Of a stretch of DNA of 64,000 bases, positions 8,456 to 18,697 are shown piece by piece. Within the stretch, counting starts at the first letter, position 1. Every line of letters begins with the position of its first letter. Location: assembly GCA_038396585.1 (NCBI GenBank), contig CP121691.1, forward strand, positions 3,038,001 to 3,102,000, written 5' to 3'. This stretch comes from Vallitaleaceae bacterium 9-2. GTDB taxonomy: Bacteria; Bacillota; Clostridia; Lachnospirales; Vallitaleaceae. The notes under the pieces were generated by a model that ran no database searches, had not been told where the DNA came from, and worked only from the letters and a program-made list of their open reading frames with translations. The translations under genes were made by a program, and so were the position numbers.

Positions 8456-11400
8456 TTAAAGCTCTTCTGCTTTTGCCCATAATGCAAAGAGTTCACCATA
8501 GGTAATATTATCTTTTGGGCGCAGATTGGACACGTCAGACACAAGGTTTTCTGTTGCCGCTTTTGCAATAGCCAGCTGGTACTCTTTTGCAATTGCTGTG
8601 TTTTGATTGATACGTCTTAGAATCTGTTCATTCGCTATAAATCCATATCCCTCGCGTACATCTATTGCTTCTAAGATCATGGCAATCGCCTCTTCTCGCC
8701 TCACATAGCTGCTATTTTTATTCATATTCTTTTTTACTCCAGAATAATACAAACTTTCCAGTTGACTTCGTGTAATATATGCATTGATGTCAATGGTATC
8801 TGATTTTTTGATCATTCCATGAACAATATTAATCAATGCATTTTCACTCACAACAGCATCCGGATTATAGCTTTGTAAACCTAATACCGTATACTTATTG
8901 TCAATTCTCTGCTTATAAGGGTTTGACCAATGTTTCGATTGATTTGGAGCAATTTCTGTACTTTTATCTTGAATAAAGACACCATAAGCGCCTAGATTCT
9001 TCGTTGACATTGTATAGAACCCGTTGGAACGTTCATAATTTCCCGGCATAAGCGTCCAGCGTTTGGATTGATCTAATGCATACGCAATCGGATTTTGAAT
9101 ATAACTACCATAGAGCGATGTTGTTCTAAAAGCATATGTAATAGGCGTCTGTACATATTCTATTTCTGTATTTATGCGTCCATTACCTACACGTATGGAT
9201 ATTTCTTGTGGTGCTGATACAACCCGTAATGCGGCTGGCACCATTGTCTTATCATAAATCACCTGGGTTGGCTCTATACTAATCTCAACTGTTGGGGCTT
9301 CATTATATTGACCCACTTGACGTTCAACTTCATTTATCCATGCATCATAAGGAATCGATACAATGACATCCCCTGCATCCACTTGTAACGTAATTTGATA
9401 TGTATCAAATGCTTGCAAAACGGTATAAGGGATGATTATTTTGCGGCTTTGAATCGCTCGTGATTCAAAGCGTGATACATCCGCAACATAAGTATAGGTA
9501 TTATTTTCAATCAGACGGCTAATCAGGCGTTGGTCGACTCGATTATCCATATTTCCATCTTGATCTTCTTCATCACTTCTAAATCGATAGGTCAGCTCTC
9601 TTGTATCGCGATTATAGATGAGTTCAAAGTCCTCACTAGGCAATATTTCCAGTGCCGGGTCATAACTTCCGTCATACTCATTGTCCGACTGTAAAACCAA
9701 TATCTTTAAAGTAGGCGAATAATCCTCAGATTCTTTAACGATCAATTGTCCTTCTTCTTGTCCAATGACCGTAACCACTGTTTTTAGGCGGAAATAGTAA
9801 TAACGATTACTGATAAGTTCATTGACTTTAATCAGGGTCGTCTCTAATGCTTCAACATTCTCCGGGATATCTGGCTCCGGTGCTCCCGTTGTGATGTACT
9901 GTGCATCGTTAAAACTCGGATTTTGAGCCACTTCGATTTTATAAGCGTAGTACCTTTGTACATTGTTATCTTCCGGTGTATCCTCATATTGCAATTCACC
10001 CAAGTCTTTTAACCACTCTATGGCTACATAATCACTGCCTACCCCTGCATCATAAGCATATTCTTTCATTGTCTCATCGGAAGGGATACCGACACCTCTT
10101 GGATATCCAGGTGCTTCAACATCAAGGGTTTTCCCATACACAGGATTACTCCAGTCACTGGATAAACCCGTCTGTGGATTTGTTGCCCGAATATAGAAGT
10201 AATAACCTGTATCCGGAAACAAGTCATCCACTTCAAATGCATGCTTGCCATTGGTTAAGCCATCAGGAATGATCAACTCGACTTCTTGTGTTTCTTCAAA
10301 TACATCATCACGTCCATAGCGTAATTCATATGTATATGCACGATTGTAAAACCAATACGCATCAATCGATTGTTCCTGAGGGTTTGTGGTTTCTAAAAAT
10401 GGTATCTTTGGTGTAGGAAGGACATCATCTTCTTCCGGGTCCGTTACGACCACGATGGAAGATGGGTAGTGTGCTTTTAGTTTCTCTTGAACACCATTGA
10501 TTTCACGATATGGTTGTATCAAGAAGAGATATCTTGAGTTAGGGTCTAGTCCCTCTTGTGTATATTCAATTCGTCCATCTTCAATACTGACTCTATTGGT
10601 AATATCTTCCCATCCAGCTTCACTTGCTCCTAGTTGTCGCACATATTCAGCAAACGCGTTTTCATCGACAGCTTCTTCATTTAATGCATCAAGTGCTTCA
10701 AGCACTTCACTGTAGAGCACATATTGAAAGTTAAAGCCAAGGCTTGCAATCTCCGAATTTTCACCTAAGTCGACACGGCGATGTGTTAGTTGCGCCGATA
10801 CAAAGACTTCTGGTTCTTGACTTGTCATGACTTGAATGGATGTGATCCCATTATCCATGCTAATCGATTGACTAGGATCATCTTCTTTGACAAAAATTAT
10901 TGTATCATTTTGGGAGTCATATGTTGTCAAATAACTTGCAGCATCTTCAAATCCTTGGTCGCTAAGGGTAATGGCTCCTGAGCCCTCTTGGCGTAAATAA
11001 AGCTTGTGCGTCCATCGGTTAAAGAGATTTTGTCCTGCATTGTCACTTGCCACAGGCATCACTTCATCCCATTGCATTTGAGATTCCACCGTGACACTTG
11101 TCGTCGTGGTGTCAATAACTTTTAATGGTGGTGTTGACATCACTGGCGGCACATAAACAGCACCATTGTTATCATAATATAATGAAACAATGGTTGGTTC
11201 ACTTCGTAGCGTTTCATCCCCATACTCTTTTTTCGCCTGAACTTTGATGTAGTAAAGTGTATTGGGCTCCAGGGGTTTATATGTATTGGACTTCACATCA
11301 TAGTATGTGTTCAGTTGCGTGTGAAATCCACGAATACTGTTTCGCATATCTTCTTCGGTTTCGTTACGAATCAAGGAATCGCCATCAATTTCTGTATAGT

Positions 11401-12922
11401 TCGCATCTGCAATCAAAGGCGCACTACTTTCTAGTGCCTCCAGTGTGTTTGTCACCCATATATCATAAGATACATTCAAGTCTGTCATTAATTGGTTTGC
11501 TTGTTCGCCAATTCCATAGCGTCTAAAAGCACTCCATACAAAGTTGATGTAATCTGGACCTTCTGTTTCCAAGAAAAATCCTTTTTGGCTTTCTTTAAAC
11601 TTTTCCCAATCCATTATATTTAAATATGGCGTGTCAATAAGCAAATGCTCTTTTAATTCGCTTTGATCTGCATATTCGTTAAAGATTCCCTGGGTTATAA
11701 TTTCAGGAACATATGGCTTGGCTGGTACAATTTTAGATTCTGAAGGAATATAAATAACTTCATTGGAATCTGCATAGAGAAAGTGTAAGTTACCTTCTTG
11801 ATCTTCACGCTGATACGTTATGGCTAAGCGATATCGCGTATTTTGCATCGGTTTATTAACAATATAATACCCTTTTTCTCCTGCTTCTTTTCCAAAAATG
11901 GCAATAACCGCTTCTTCTTCGTCGACAATCTCCATAAGTCGAATCTCTGAAAGGGTATAATCTGCCAAAGCACCTTCACCAATACCTGAGCCTGTACTTT
12001 CAACATACCACTCCAAGCGAAGCGTCGTATCAAGCTCAATATATGATAGGTCACTAATCGCTAGATAATACCATACATTGGGATTGTTTTTATTGTAGTA
12101 TACATTTTTTCCTTTATACGTGTTAAGCTCTGGTTCAACCAAAAAAGAATATACGGTTCCTGATTTTGTAGCTTCACTCAACGTGTATCTTAACCACCGT
12201 CTGCCCTCTCGGTCAGTAAAACGTTCAACGTCTTCATGACTTCTTGACAATAAAGGTAATTCAATGACACTTGCATCTTCGTCAAATTGTGTTTTGTTTT
12301 CTTTTGCAACACCACTTGTATAGCGAATTCGATAATTAATTTCATCGCCTACGTCATCGCTAGGAGCATTCATATCTTCCCAGACAACACTGATTGCACC
12401 ATCATTTTGCTCAAATTCAACTTTAGGCTCTGTCATCAAATACAGGCTACGCTCTTCTAGATAGGGCGCCGTGATTTTTCTTTTTTCAATCAGATCTCCT
12501 TCATCATTATAAATTTCATGATAGTGATATGGCGATATTCGTACTTCATATAAAGACCCGGTTGATAAGTCTTTATTTCCTGTCCAGGACATGGTTTCTC
12601 CATCTGAGGTTACATTCGATGCTAACACATCCAAAGGATATCCATCACTTTCTCCCAAAGCCAAGTTGTCAAAATAAAAGTTATAGGCAAATGGCGCATG
12701 CTGGTCCAATCCATTTGATGTCTGCGCCCATTGTGTTGGATTGGTCCAATCTAGGGTCATGTTAATTTCATAGCGGTTTTCTTCTAGGTTCAGTAGTGTT
12801 GAGTTCAATTTTATTTCATCAAAAGACTCTATCGTTTCTTGAACATTCCCATAAACCGGAGCTATGGTATTAAAGATCAATATCAAGGCAAGTATATAGC
12901 AAAGTTTCTGTCTACGCATCAT
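8456..12922 (-). CDS. Giant secreted fibronectin-type-III protein with SLH-like C-terminus
   Basis: 1488 residues with a signal peptide (residues 1-26). Most of the length is beta-rich modules with fibronectin-III hallmarks: repeated YYxY/YYF-I-R-A strands and S-W endings, for example YYFYIRATNPQTGLSSDWSN, TLYYIKVQAKKEYG and YYYFRLKTVV. The final ~200 residues (from about KHWSNPYKQRI) resemble worn SLH units: helix-rich, with YTVLGLQSYNPDAVVS and YVRREEAIAMILEAI, but without the GYxDGTF signature. Acidic throughout, few cysteines. Located 15 bases after the even larger paralogue; both share the order fnIII array, strand-rich domain, SLH-like tail. Role unknown: surface adhesion or scaffold. 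Ribosome site AGAAGGG precedes the ATG. Confidence 0.85.
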   Translation of the reverse strand: MMRRQKLCYILALILIFNTIAPVYGNVQETIESFDEIKLNSTLLNLEENRYEINMTLDWTNPTQWAQTSNGLDQHAPFAYNFYFDNLALGESDGYPLDVLASNVTSDGETMSWTGNKDLSTGSLYEVRISPYHYHEIYNDEGDLIEKRKITAPYLEERSLYLMTEPKVEFEQNDGAISVVWEDMNAPSDDVGDEINYRIRYTSGVAKENKTQFDEDASVIELPLLSRSHEDVERFTDREGRRWLRYTLSEATKSGTVYSFLVEPELNTYKGKNVYYNKNNPNVWYYLAISDLSYIELDTTLRLEWYVESTGSGIGEGALADYTLSEIRLMEIVDEEEAVIAIFGKEAGEKGYYIVNKPMQNTRYRLAITYQREDQEGNLHFLYADSNEVIYIPSESKIVPAKPYVPEIITQGIFNEYADQSELKEHLLIDTPYLNIMDWEKFKESQKGFFLETEGPDYINFVWSAFRRYGIGEQANQLMTDLNVSYDIWVTNTLEALESSAPLIADANYTEIDGDSLIRNETEEDMRNSIRGFHTQLNTYYDVKSNTYKPLEPNTLYYIKVQAKKEYGDETLRSEPTIVSLYYDNNGAVYVPPVMSTPPLKVIDTTTTSVTVESQMQWDEVMPVASDNAGQNLFNRWTHKLYLRQEGSGAITLSDQGFEDAASYLTTYDSQNDTIIFVKEDDPSQSISMDNGITSIQVMTSQEPEVFVSAQLTHRRVDLGENSEIASLGFNFQYVLYSEVLEALDALNEEAVDENAFAEYVRQLGASEAGWEDITNRVSIEDGRIEYTQEGLDPNSRYLFLIQPYREINGVQEKLKAHYPSSIVVVTDPEEDDVLPTPKIPFLETTNPQEQSIDAYWFYNRAYTYELRYGRDDVFEETQEVELIIPDGLTNGKHAFEVDDLFPDTGYYFYIRATNPQTGLSSDWSNPVYGKTLDVEAPGYPRGVGIPSDETMKEYAYDAGVGSDYVAIEWLKDLGELQYEDTPEDNNVQRYYAYKIEVAQNPSFNDAQYITTGAPEPDIPENVEALETTLIKVNELISNRYYYFRLKTVVTVIGQEEGQLIVKESEDYSPTLKILVLQSDNEYDGSYDPALEILPSEDFELIYNRDTRELTYRFRSDEEDQDGNMDNRVDQRLISRLIENNTYTYVADVSRFESRAIQSRKIIIPYTVLQAFDTYQITLQVDAGDVIVSIPYDAWINEVERQVGQYNEAPTVEISIEPTQVIYDKTMVPAALRVVSAPQEISIRVGNGRINTEIEYVQTPITYAFRTTSLYGSYIQNPIAYALDQSKRWTLMPGNYERSNGFYTMSTKNLGAYGVFIQDKSTEIAPNQSKHWSNPYKQRIDNKYTVLGLQSYNPDAVVSENALINIVHGMIKKSDTIDINAYITRSQLESLYYSGVKKNMNKNSSYVRREEAIAMILEAIDVREGYGFIANEQILRRINQNTAIAKEYQLAIAKAATENLVSDVSNLRPKDNITYGELFALWAKAEEL

Positions 12923-12937
12923 TCATATCCCTTCTTT

Positions 12938-15900
12938 CTATCCGTCAATATTATTAAGTAGTGTCATAAGTCGTTCAATCGTCATTTTTTGTCGTGGAAG
13001 CATTAGACCATAGTCTATCGTGATAAACCCACCGTTCACGCCTCGAAGAAGTGTGTCTCTATACGTACTGTTAGCCTCTTGTATATCTTCAATCAGTTGG
13101 TAGTTGCGTATTTTTACAGTACTCAGGTCAATGCGATGTTTTTTCGCATACACTTGAACATATAAATAATAGGCTTCCTCATTAACAATCTCATTATATG
13201 CACTTAGCCTTGGAACATCAATGCCTTGAGTTTTAAGATACTGTGTATTGTCATCCCCTTTTTGAGCACCTAAAATTCGTGCCATAATTTGAATAAACTG
13301 TTGATTATTCAAGCTTGCCTGAGGATTTTTCAATGTGTTTTCTCCTAAAATCTCCATCAAATTATAACGGCTTAAGATATTTAATGCATCGTTTTCATAA
13401 TTGCCACTAATGGTTTCGTCAATATAATAGTCACCTAAAACAAGCGGTAGCAAAGACGTTGTTTGTAATTGATACCTGCCGCCGGTGTATGCGGCTACTT
13501 GTTCAACCCATCGTCCCTTTTGCTCTTGGAACATTCTATGATTTGCAAGGCTTGTCGAACGCGTCGGTGTCAATTCAAAAATCATAGGTTTTGCAAGTGT
13601 TTGTATACTATAGGACGTTCCTGTAATTGCGTCTTCAAAGATGTCTTGTGTCTCTTCTAGGAACTCTTCTTCTACTTCGCTAACAAGGTTCTTAACAAGC
13701 TCAACTAGACGTGCATCATTAATTCCTTCTTCAAGTTCATCCGTCAATTCTTCAATAAGATCCGGTTCTTTTGAACGAATGATATGGTCTAGCTCATATA
13801 TAAACATCATATCTACTTCTTCTTCTATGTCTTCACTTCCTACAACATTAATAGTCACTTCAACCTGAGGGCTGGTCGCATCATAGGACAAGACTTTTTT
13901 AATGTTGTCATCAATCTCCACAATAAACTCTATGTAATAATCTCTGTTTTTCGCATTATAACGGTTAATCTCTTCTTGGATTTTACCAATAGCCGATGTA
14001 ATGTATAGACCAAGGCTTTTTGGGCGCAAGGTAATCTTTTGGCCATCTTGTTTATAAACCAACATGACTTGACCATCGTTTAACGCTTTGGTAAAGTTAG
14101 ACGGCAAATAATATGTTGTCTTACCTTTTTCATTTACAACAAGCTCAAGACTACGGTTTCGGTTCGTCTCAATCAGTCCGATACCATAGGCATCTCGATA
14201 TTTATACGCCGCTTGATTTCGAGACGTTTCTAGTTGAAAATAGGGTTTTTGCTTTAATTTTTCTGCTTGATCTCTATAATATTCCAAATATTCTTGGTAT
14301 TTTAAATCTTCTTCATAGTCATCTTGATTGAACTCTGTCCTTGTTGTAATCGTATCGGAAAATGCAGATTCCGGATATGCCGGATTACCATCTAAATCCA
14401 CTTCATCTGTTTGCGTATCATCAATAAGACGGACTTTGATATTATATGTTTTACCAGATTCCAATCCTGTTATTCGATAATATAAGCGCCTTGCATTTGA
14501 TAGTTCTTCTTCTTGGATGAGGCGATAGCGATAATCACCACTATTGTCCGCACCACTTCCTGACCTTGCAATAACATATTCTGCATCTTGCTCACCTCGA
14601 ATATGAATTTCATTGGCATACTCTGCTTCGAGAGGGATATCAAAACGGATCACCGTCTCATAATATGGATCATCAATCGCATCATAGACAACGGTTAGGT
14701 TGGTTGCCGTCTGAATGCGTCCCGTTGTAATTGTATCAACACGCCAATTTGATTTTAGCAAACTGTTATAGGCATTAATACTTCGTATATAGTAATAATA
14801 CACTTGGTTTGGACGGTTCGTATTATCTTCAAGTATAATCAATTCATCACTATCCGGGTCAATTCGGCACAATCCCGTTTCCCCTGCATAAATCGGATCA
14901 CCATTGGCCATATATCCTGATAGCATTGTATATCTGTAATTTTCACCTTCTTTAACTACATACCATCCTTGAACGATATCTCGCTCAATTAAATCTTCTA
15001 AGATGCTAATATTTTCGGAAAGCTCTTCTGATGCACTTAACATCTGGGTATATACATCCATCAACGGCACTTCTGTTGCAGCTTCTATATTCGGAAATCC
15101 TTCTTCCTCAAAAGCTACAATCTCAAACTCAAAGGAATCCCCTTCGATATCAATACCATCCGGTAAGTTCCATGTGACCTCAGTCTCCAACTTAACTTCG
15201 TCGTCTTCTTTGAATCGAACATCAAAATTATTGGGGGATAACGGATCTAGGTCCCCTTCATCCGGCTCTTGGGGTAGCGTTGGTGTTGTAATACTTATCA
15301 CTTCTGATGGTTCACTATAGTATTCTGCGGTTTGAGTAGGTGACTCTGTAACTTCAAGTGTTGTAATAACTCGGCTAAAGTACACCTTATTCTCCTCTAA
15401 GCCTAGCAAACCTATACTGTTGGTCGGCACATCAAATAATAAAACTCCATCTGGTTGTGTTTGCTTTAATATCTGTAGCTGCTCGTTTGTAATATCTGCC
15501 GTCGCTGTTCCCAAGCGAATCTCCGGCGAATAGTTACTTGGATCAAATGTCCCCTCATATAGCAATGCTTCTCTTGATTGAGATATTAATACTTTATATC
15601 GAATCTGAGTATCTTGGGTAATATTAATTTCTCCTTGACTTTCTTCACGCTGAGGATCAAGGAAAAGGCGAATGAAGTCATGTATTTGAGGGTTTTGCTT
15701 TGTAATCTCTTGCCATTCAAGATATACGCCAACTTTTTCCTCTTCAACAAGGGGTTCATTTCGTGTAAGTTCAATCTCAGGAAGTTCGCGTACAGTTTCA
15801 CTTAGTGTAATGCTTTTAGGTATGGAGTAGTCTGTAGAAATATATGTGTCCGGCGCTAGACCATCTTCTATTTCAGCAATTGCCCGCATTCGTAAGTAAT

Positions 15901-17965
15901 AAACTTCTTGTTCATCTAAGTCTAGGTCAAGTGTCTGACCTGTATTAAAATCAAAATCGTAGACATAGTGTTCAAATGTTTCATCATATTTATACTCTGT
16001 CTTAATGGTTTGCGTCCATACTTCTGCATCTTTAAGCATGACACCATTTTCACCGGTAATTTCATCAAAATTAGCATAGCGACCAACAAGTTCTAAGTCA
16101 CTCGCATCATGTGAAGCCATGGTTCCACTTGTTATTCTCCATAATTCATACTCTTGCTCAATATTTTGCGTGATTTTGTACATCGCAAAAACATCGTAGC
16201 CTATATCATCCGGCGTCTCCAAATCAAGTTTAGACTGTTTACCAAGAAGCACTTCATAGTAGATTGCCTTATAAATCCATCGATCTCGATTCATGCCAAC
16301 CCATTGCAAGTCAAATTTAATCAAATCATTGGCAGGTTCATTATCACTTAAGCCAATCACTGAAATATCATCCCCACGTGGCGCAATAAGCTCCGGTAAC
16401 TTAGGTGCAATCAATCCCGATTCTTCATGATCACTTGCCTGGTAATTCAACACTTGACTATCGAGTTTGGATCCTTTCCATACCGGTTCTACTTGATAAA
16501 AATTATAATTACTATTCCAACGTGCATCAACAACAATCCGAATTTTTTCTTCAGTGGTCTGTGTCGGATAATAGCTACTCCAAAGTGTCAAGCTTTCAAT
16601 CTGACCTTGTATGTTCTCATCTGCATACAATATGTTATAGTAAATATTTTGCGCATTTTCTACATAGTAAGGCTTTATGTCCAAATAGGCTTCATCATCA
16701 ACACGCACAACTTTATACTCTAAATATGTATAGGCATTCATCTCAAAAAAATCGGTCCTATAGCGTTCTTGTCCGCTAATTAAAGCATTCAGTCCCACCG
16801 AAAATGTTGCTTCATACAACTTACTGCTATCAAGGTCTTGCCATTCAATGACATGGCCTTCAATGTTATCATCAACCTTATCTAAATCACTAATGTCTTG
16901 TGCCATATATACTGTGTAGCGTTTTTCGGTATCATCATAGAGATAGTCTGCTGTCGCTCCAGAGGCAATAGCTCTGACTTGTGTATCTCCCGCTTGATTT
17001 AATCCCATCTCAAACTCTAAGAGTTTGTCAGAATTGGTCAGCTCTTCCATTGAAAAACTGGCGTTTACTTCTTGGGAAAATGTATCATATTGATAACTCC
17101 AATCCGAAGTATTCCATGTCTTTGGATGCTTAAAGGTTATCTCCATCCCCGGATATCTTCCTGCTTGTTCTTCTGGGTTTGTTCCGTCATACTCAACAAT
17201 AACCGCTTCAACATCACGAGGATCTACCGGGCGAATATCAAATTCTTCTAAATTCTTAAGTACATATAATTCATCAACTTTCGCAACGCCATCTTCTCCC
17301 GGAGCACTTAATTGAATCGGCATAATATTTCCATCCACATATCCATCAAACCATATATACATGGTATTATTAGGGCGATCCCAATCTGCAATAACACGTC
17401 GGTTAGGGATATTAGCATTGCCTAATTCAAACGCAAAGCCTGTAACGCTTGCACTTTGTGTATATTCTATATCAAATTCAAGTGCACTTGATGTGGTCGA
17501 TGCGATACTTCCCGGCAAACTTACTATCGGTTTATCAATATTGACCCATGTAGCAAGACCAGAATAATCCACTTGGTTCATATTTATTGTTTCACCAGGG
17601 TTACCTAGTTTACTTATGATATCGCCTGAACTATTTTTTTCATTTAACCCATAGTATACTGTCATATTATCAAGTTGTTTATATAAATATATCTTCGTCT
17701 GCTCTCCATTTTTTAGATAATATTCCAATTCATAGAGACCATTCTCCGTCACATCAAAACTAAACAGCATGTTGTTGGACCCTCGAACGCTGTTACCTTG
17801 ATTAAAATTAATATCCATCGTTCGGCTACGTTCCCATATTAATAAAGGTTCCTCTGCCGCTTTCATTTCAAATGTTTGAATATAAAAAAACGATGCTATC
17901 AGCACCACTGACATGATCAGACTAATTCCTCTATATACTGGTTGTTTTCGCTTACTCTTCATCAT
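12938..17965 (-). CDS. Giant secreted fibronectin-type-III protein, first gene of operon
   Basis: 1675 residues from the ATG at 17965, chosen because AGAGGTG lies six bases upstream; an in-frame start 42 bases further out lacks a ribosome site. Signal peptide with a basic start (MKSKRKQ) and hydrophobic residues ~14-32. A beta-rich N-terminal region (~35-200) is followed by many fnIII-like modules (YYLRMRAIAEI, YYYYIRSINAYNS, TYNIKVRLIDD). A Glu-rich helical stretch near DLIEELTDELEEGIND interrupts the C-terminal beta domain, and the last ~120 residues look like degenerate SLH. Paralogue of the next gene; the pair plus the small SLH protein forms one transcription unit with a good promoter upstream. 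Function not known. Confidence 0.85.
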   Translation of the reverse strand: MMKSKRKQPVYRGISLIMSVVLIASFFYIQTFEMKAAEEPLLIWERSRTMDINFNQGNSVRGSNNMLFSFDVTENGLYELEYYLKNGEQTKIYLYKQLDNMTVYYGLNEKNSSGDIISKLGNPGETINMNQVDYSGLATWVNIDKPIVSLPGSIASTTSSALEFDIEYTQSASVTGFAFELGNANIPNRRVIADWDRPNNTMYIWFDGYVDGNIMPIQLSAPGEDGVAKVDELYVLKNLEEFDIRPVDPRDVEAVIVEYDGTNPEEQAGRYPGMEITFKHPKTWNTSDWSYQYDTFSQEVNASFSMEELTNSDKLLEFEMGLNQAGDTQVRAIASGATADYLYDDTEKRYTVYMAQDISDLDKVDDNIEGHVIEWQDLDSSKLYEATFSVGLNALISGQERYRTDFFEMNAYTYLEYKVVRVDDEAYLDIKPYYVENAQNIYYNILYADENIQGQIESLTLWSSYYPTQTTEEKIRIVVDARWNSNYNFYQVEPVWKGSKLDSQVLNYQASDHEESGLIAPKLPELIAPRGDDISVIGLSDNEPANDLIKFDLQWVGMNRDRWIYKAIYYEVLLGKQSKLDLETPDDIGYDVFAMYKITQNIEQEYELWRITSGTMASHDASDLELVGRYANFDEITGENGVMLKDAEVWTQTIKTEYKYDETFEHYVYDFDFNTGQTLDLDLDEQEVYYLRMRAIAEIEDGLAPDTYISTDYSIPKSITLSETVRELPEIELTRNEPLVEEEKVGVYLEWQEITKQNPQIHDFIRLFLDPQREESQGEINITQDTQIRYKVLISQSREALLYEGTFDPSNYSPEIRLGTATADITNEQLQILKQTQPDGVLLFDVPTNSIGLLGLEENKVYFSRVITTLEVTESPTQTAEYYSEPSEVISITTPTLPQEPDEGDLDPLSPNNFDVRFKEDDEVKLETEVTWNLPDGIDIEGDSFEFEIVAFEEEGFPNIEAATEVPLMDVYTQMLSASEELSENISILEDLIERDIVQGWYVVKEGENYRYTMLSGYMANGDPIYAGETGLCRIDPDSDELIILEDNTNRPNQVYYYYIRSINAYNSLLKSNWRVDTITTGRIQTATNLTVVYDAIDDPYYETVIRFDIPLEAEYANEIHIRGEQDAEYVIARSGSGADNSGDYRYRLIQEEELSNARRLYYRITGLESGKTYNIKVRLIDDTQTDEVDLDGNPAYPESAFSDTITTRTEFNQDDYEEDLKYQEYLEYYRDQAEKLKQKPYFQLETSRNQAAYKYRDAYGIGLIETNRNRSLELVVNEKGKTTYYLPSNFTKALNDGQVMLVYKQDGQKITLRPKSLGLYITSAIGKIQEEINRYNAKNRDYYIEFIVEIDDNIKKVLSYDATSPQVEVTINVVGSEDIEEEVDMMFIYELDHIIRSKEPDLIEELTDELEEGINDARLVELVKNLVSEVEEEFLEETQDIFEDAITGTSYSIQTLAKPMIFELTPTRSTSLANHRMFQEQKGRWVEQVAAYTGGRYQLQTTSLLPLVLGDYYIDETISGNYENDALNILSRYNLMEILGENTLKNPQASLNNQQFIQIMARILGAQKGDDNTQYLKTQGIDVPRLSAYNEIVNEEAYYLYVQVYAKKHRIDLSTVKIRNYQLIEDIQEANSTYRDTLLRGVNGGFITIDYGLMLPRQKMTIERLMTLLNNIDG

Positions 17966-18035
17966 TATGCACCTCTTTTTTTTTAGTGATTTAAGGGTCA
18001 AACCCATGTATAAAAAATCGCAGACTCATCCACTC

Positions 18036-18064
18036 TCTATATTTATCGGACAAAGCTTATCAAC
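18036..18064 (-). promoter_or_regulatory. Promoter of the giant-protein operon
   Basis: Minus strand TTGAAT (18064-18059), 17 bases, TATAGA (18041-18036), about 70 bases before the start codon at 17965 and just after the terminator of the upstream gene. Good match in both hexamers and spacing. Confidence 0.55.
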
Positions 18065-18081
18065 TCTAAAGGCTAAAATGA

Positions 18082-18113
18082 AAAAAAGGCACTATATTTA
18101 GCACCTTTTTTCT
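18082..18113 (-). terminator. Terminator after zinc-ribbon gene
   Basis: Minus strand: GGTGC, 8-base loop, GTGCC (pairing with two G-T wobbles) extended by an A-run on one side and a T-run of seven on the other. Lies 8 bases after the stop of the 18121-18648 gene. Confidence 0.7.
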
Positions 18114-18120
18114 AAGCTTC

Positions 18121-18648
18121 TTAGTATCCCATTGATAAAACGCTACCTGCAATTATAAGGATATATACCAAGAAGATAACCGCTCCTGTTATTGTTCCAA
18201 TCAAGTTGAAGGTTTTTGCTTTTTTAAGCGCCTCGTCCGCTGCCGCTTGATCTGTTGCTTTTCCTGCATTTAGTGTAAATACTAAACCTACAATTCCTAT
18301 TGGAAAACAACAAAGGACTAGGTTAATGATTGACCATACTAAAAATGGCGTTGTATTCACATTCACGCTACCTTGTGGTGGGGTTTGGGTGTATGCAGGT
18401 TGTGGTGGGGTCTGTGGTGCATCGACTTGTTGCTCTTGCACTGGTGATTCTTGTGCTTGTGCTTCCTCTGACTTAGCCACTTCTTCTGTTTCTTCTTTCA
18501 CCTCGGCTTGCGCCGCTTCTTCTGCTACTTCTTCTGCTTTTTCTTCTACTGCTTCTTCTACTTTTTCTTCTGTCTCCATTGCTGCTCCACATTCAGTGCA
18601 AAATTTTGCATCTTCATTGAGGGGGGCTCCACATTTTGTACAATACAT
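18121..18648 (-). CDS. Zinc-ribbon membrane protein with CD225-like C-terminus
   Basis: 175 residues. Residues 1-22 are a zinc ribbon with C3/C6 and C17/C20 (CTKCG...CTECG). Residues 25-75 are a Glu/Ala/Val-rich low-complexity stretch, and 76-100 are Pro/Gln-rich. The C-terminal ~75 residues hold two membrane helices with a CD225/dispanin-like layout: NTTPFLVWSIINLVLCC, then GKATDQAAADEALKKAKTFN, then the second helix. The cytoplasmic zinc ribbon probably senses or binds a partner; function of the bacterial family is not established. AGGAGG precedes the ATG. Lies 49 bases after the DUF2752 gene, probably in one unit. Confidence 0.8.
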   Translation of the reverse strand: MYCTKCGAPLNEDAKFCTECGAAMETEEKVEEAVEEKAEEVAEEAAQAEVKEETEEVAKSEEAQAQESPVQEQQVDAPQTPPQPAYTQTPPQGSVNVNTTPFLVWSIINLVLCCFPIGIVGLVFTLNAGKATDQAAADEALKKAKTFNLIGTITGAVIFLVYILIIAGSVLSMGY

Positions 18649-18697
18649 GACTCATCCTCCTGACATAATTTCCTGATGAAGTCTTAAATCTTCATCA

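Noticed and set aside
16405-16779. Plus-strand frames of 98-124 codons inside the giant-protein gene
   Set aside because: Overlapping shadows of a long coding frame; low-complexity products without ribosome sites.
18400-18580. Possible DNA repeat or recombination site (CTTCTTCTGCTACTTC-like stretches)
   Set aside because: It is the coding sequence of a Glu/Ala/Val-rich tether in the zinc-ribbon protein, not a separate repeat element.
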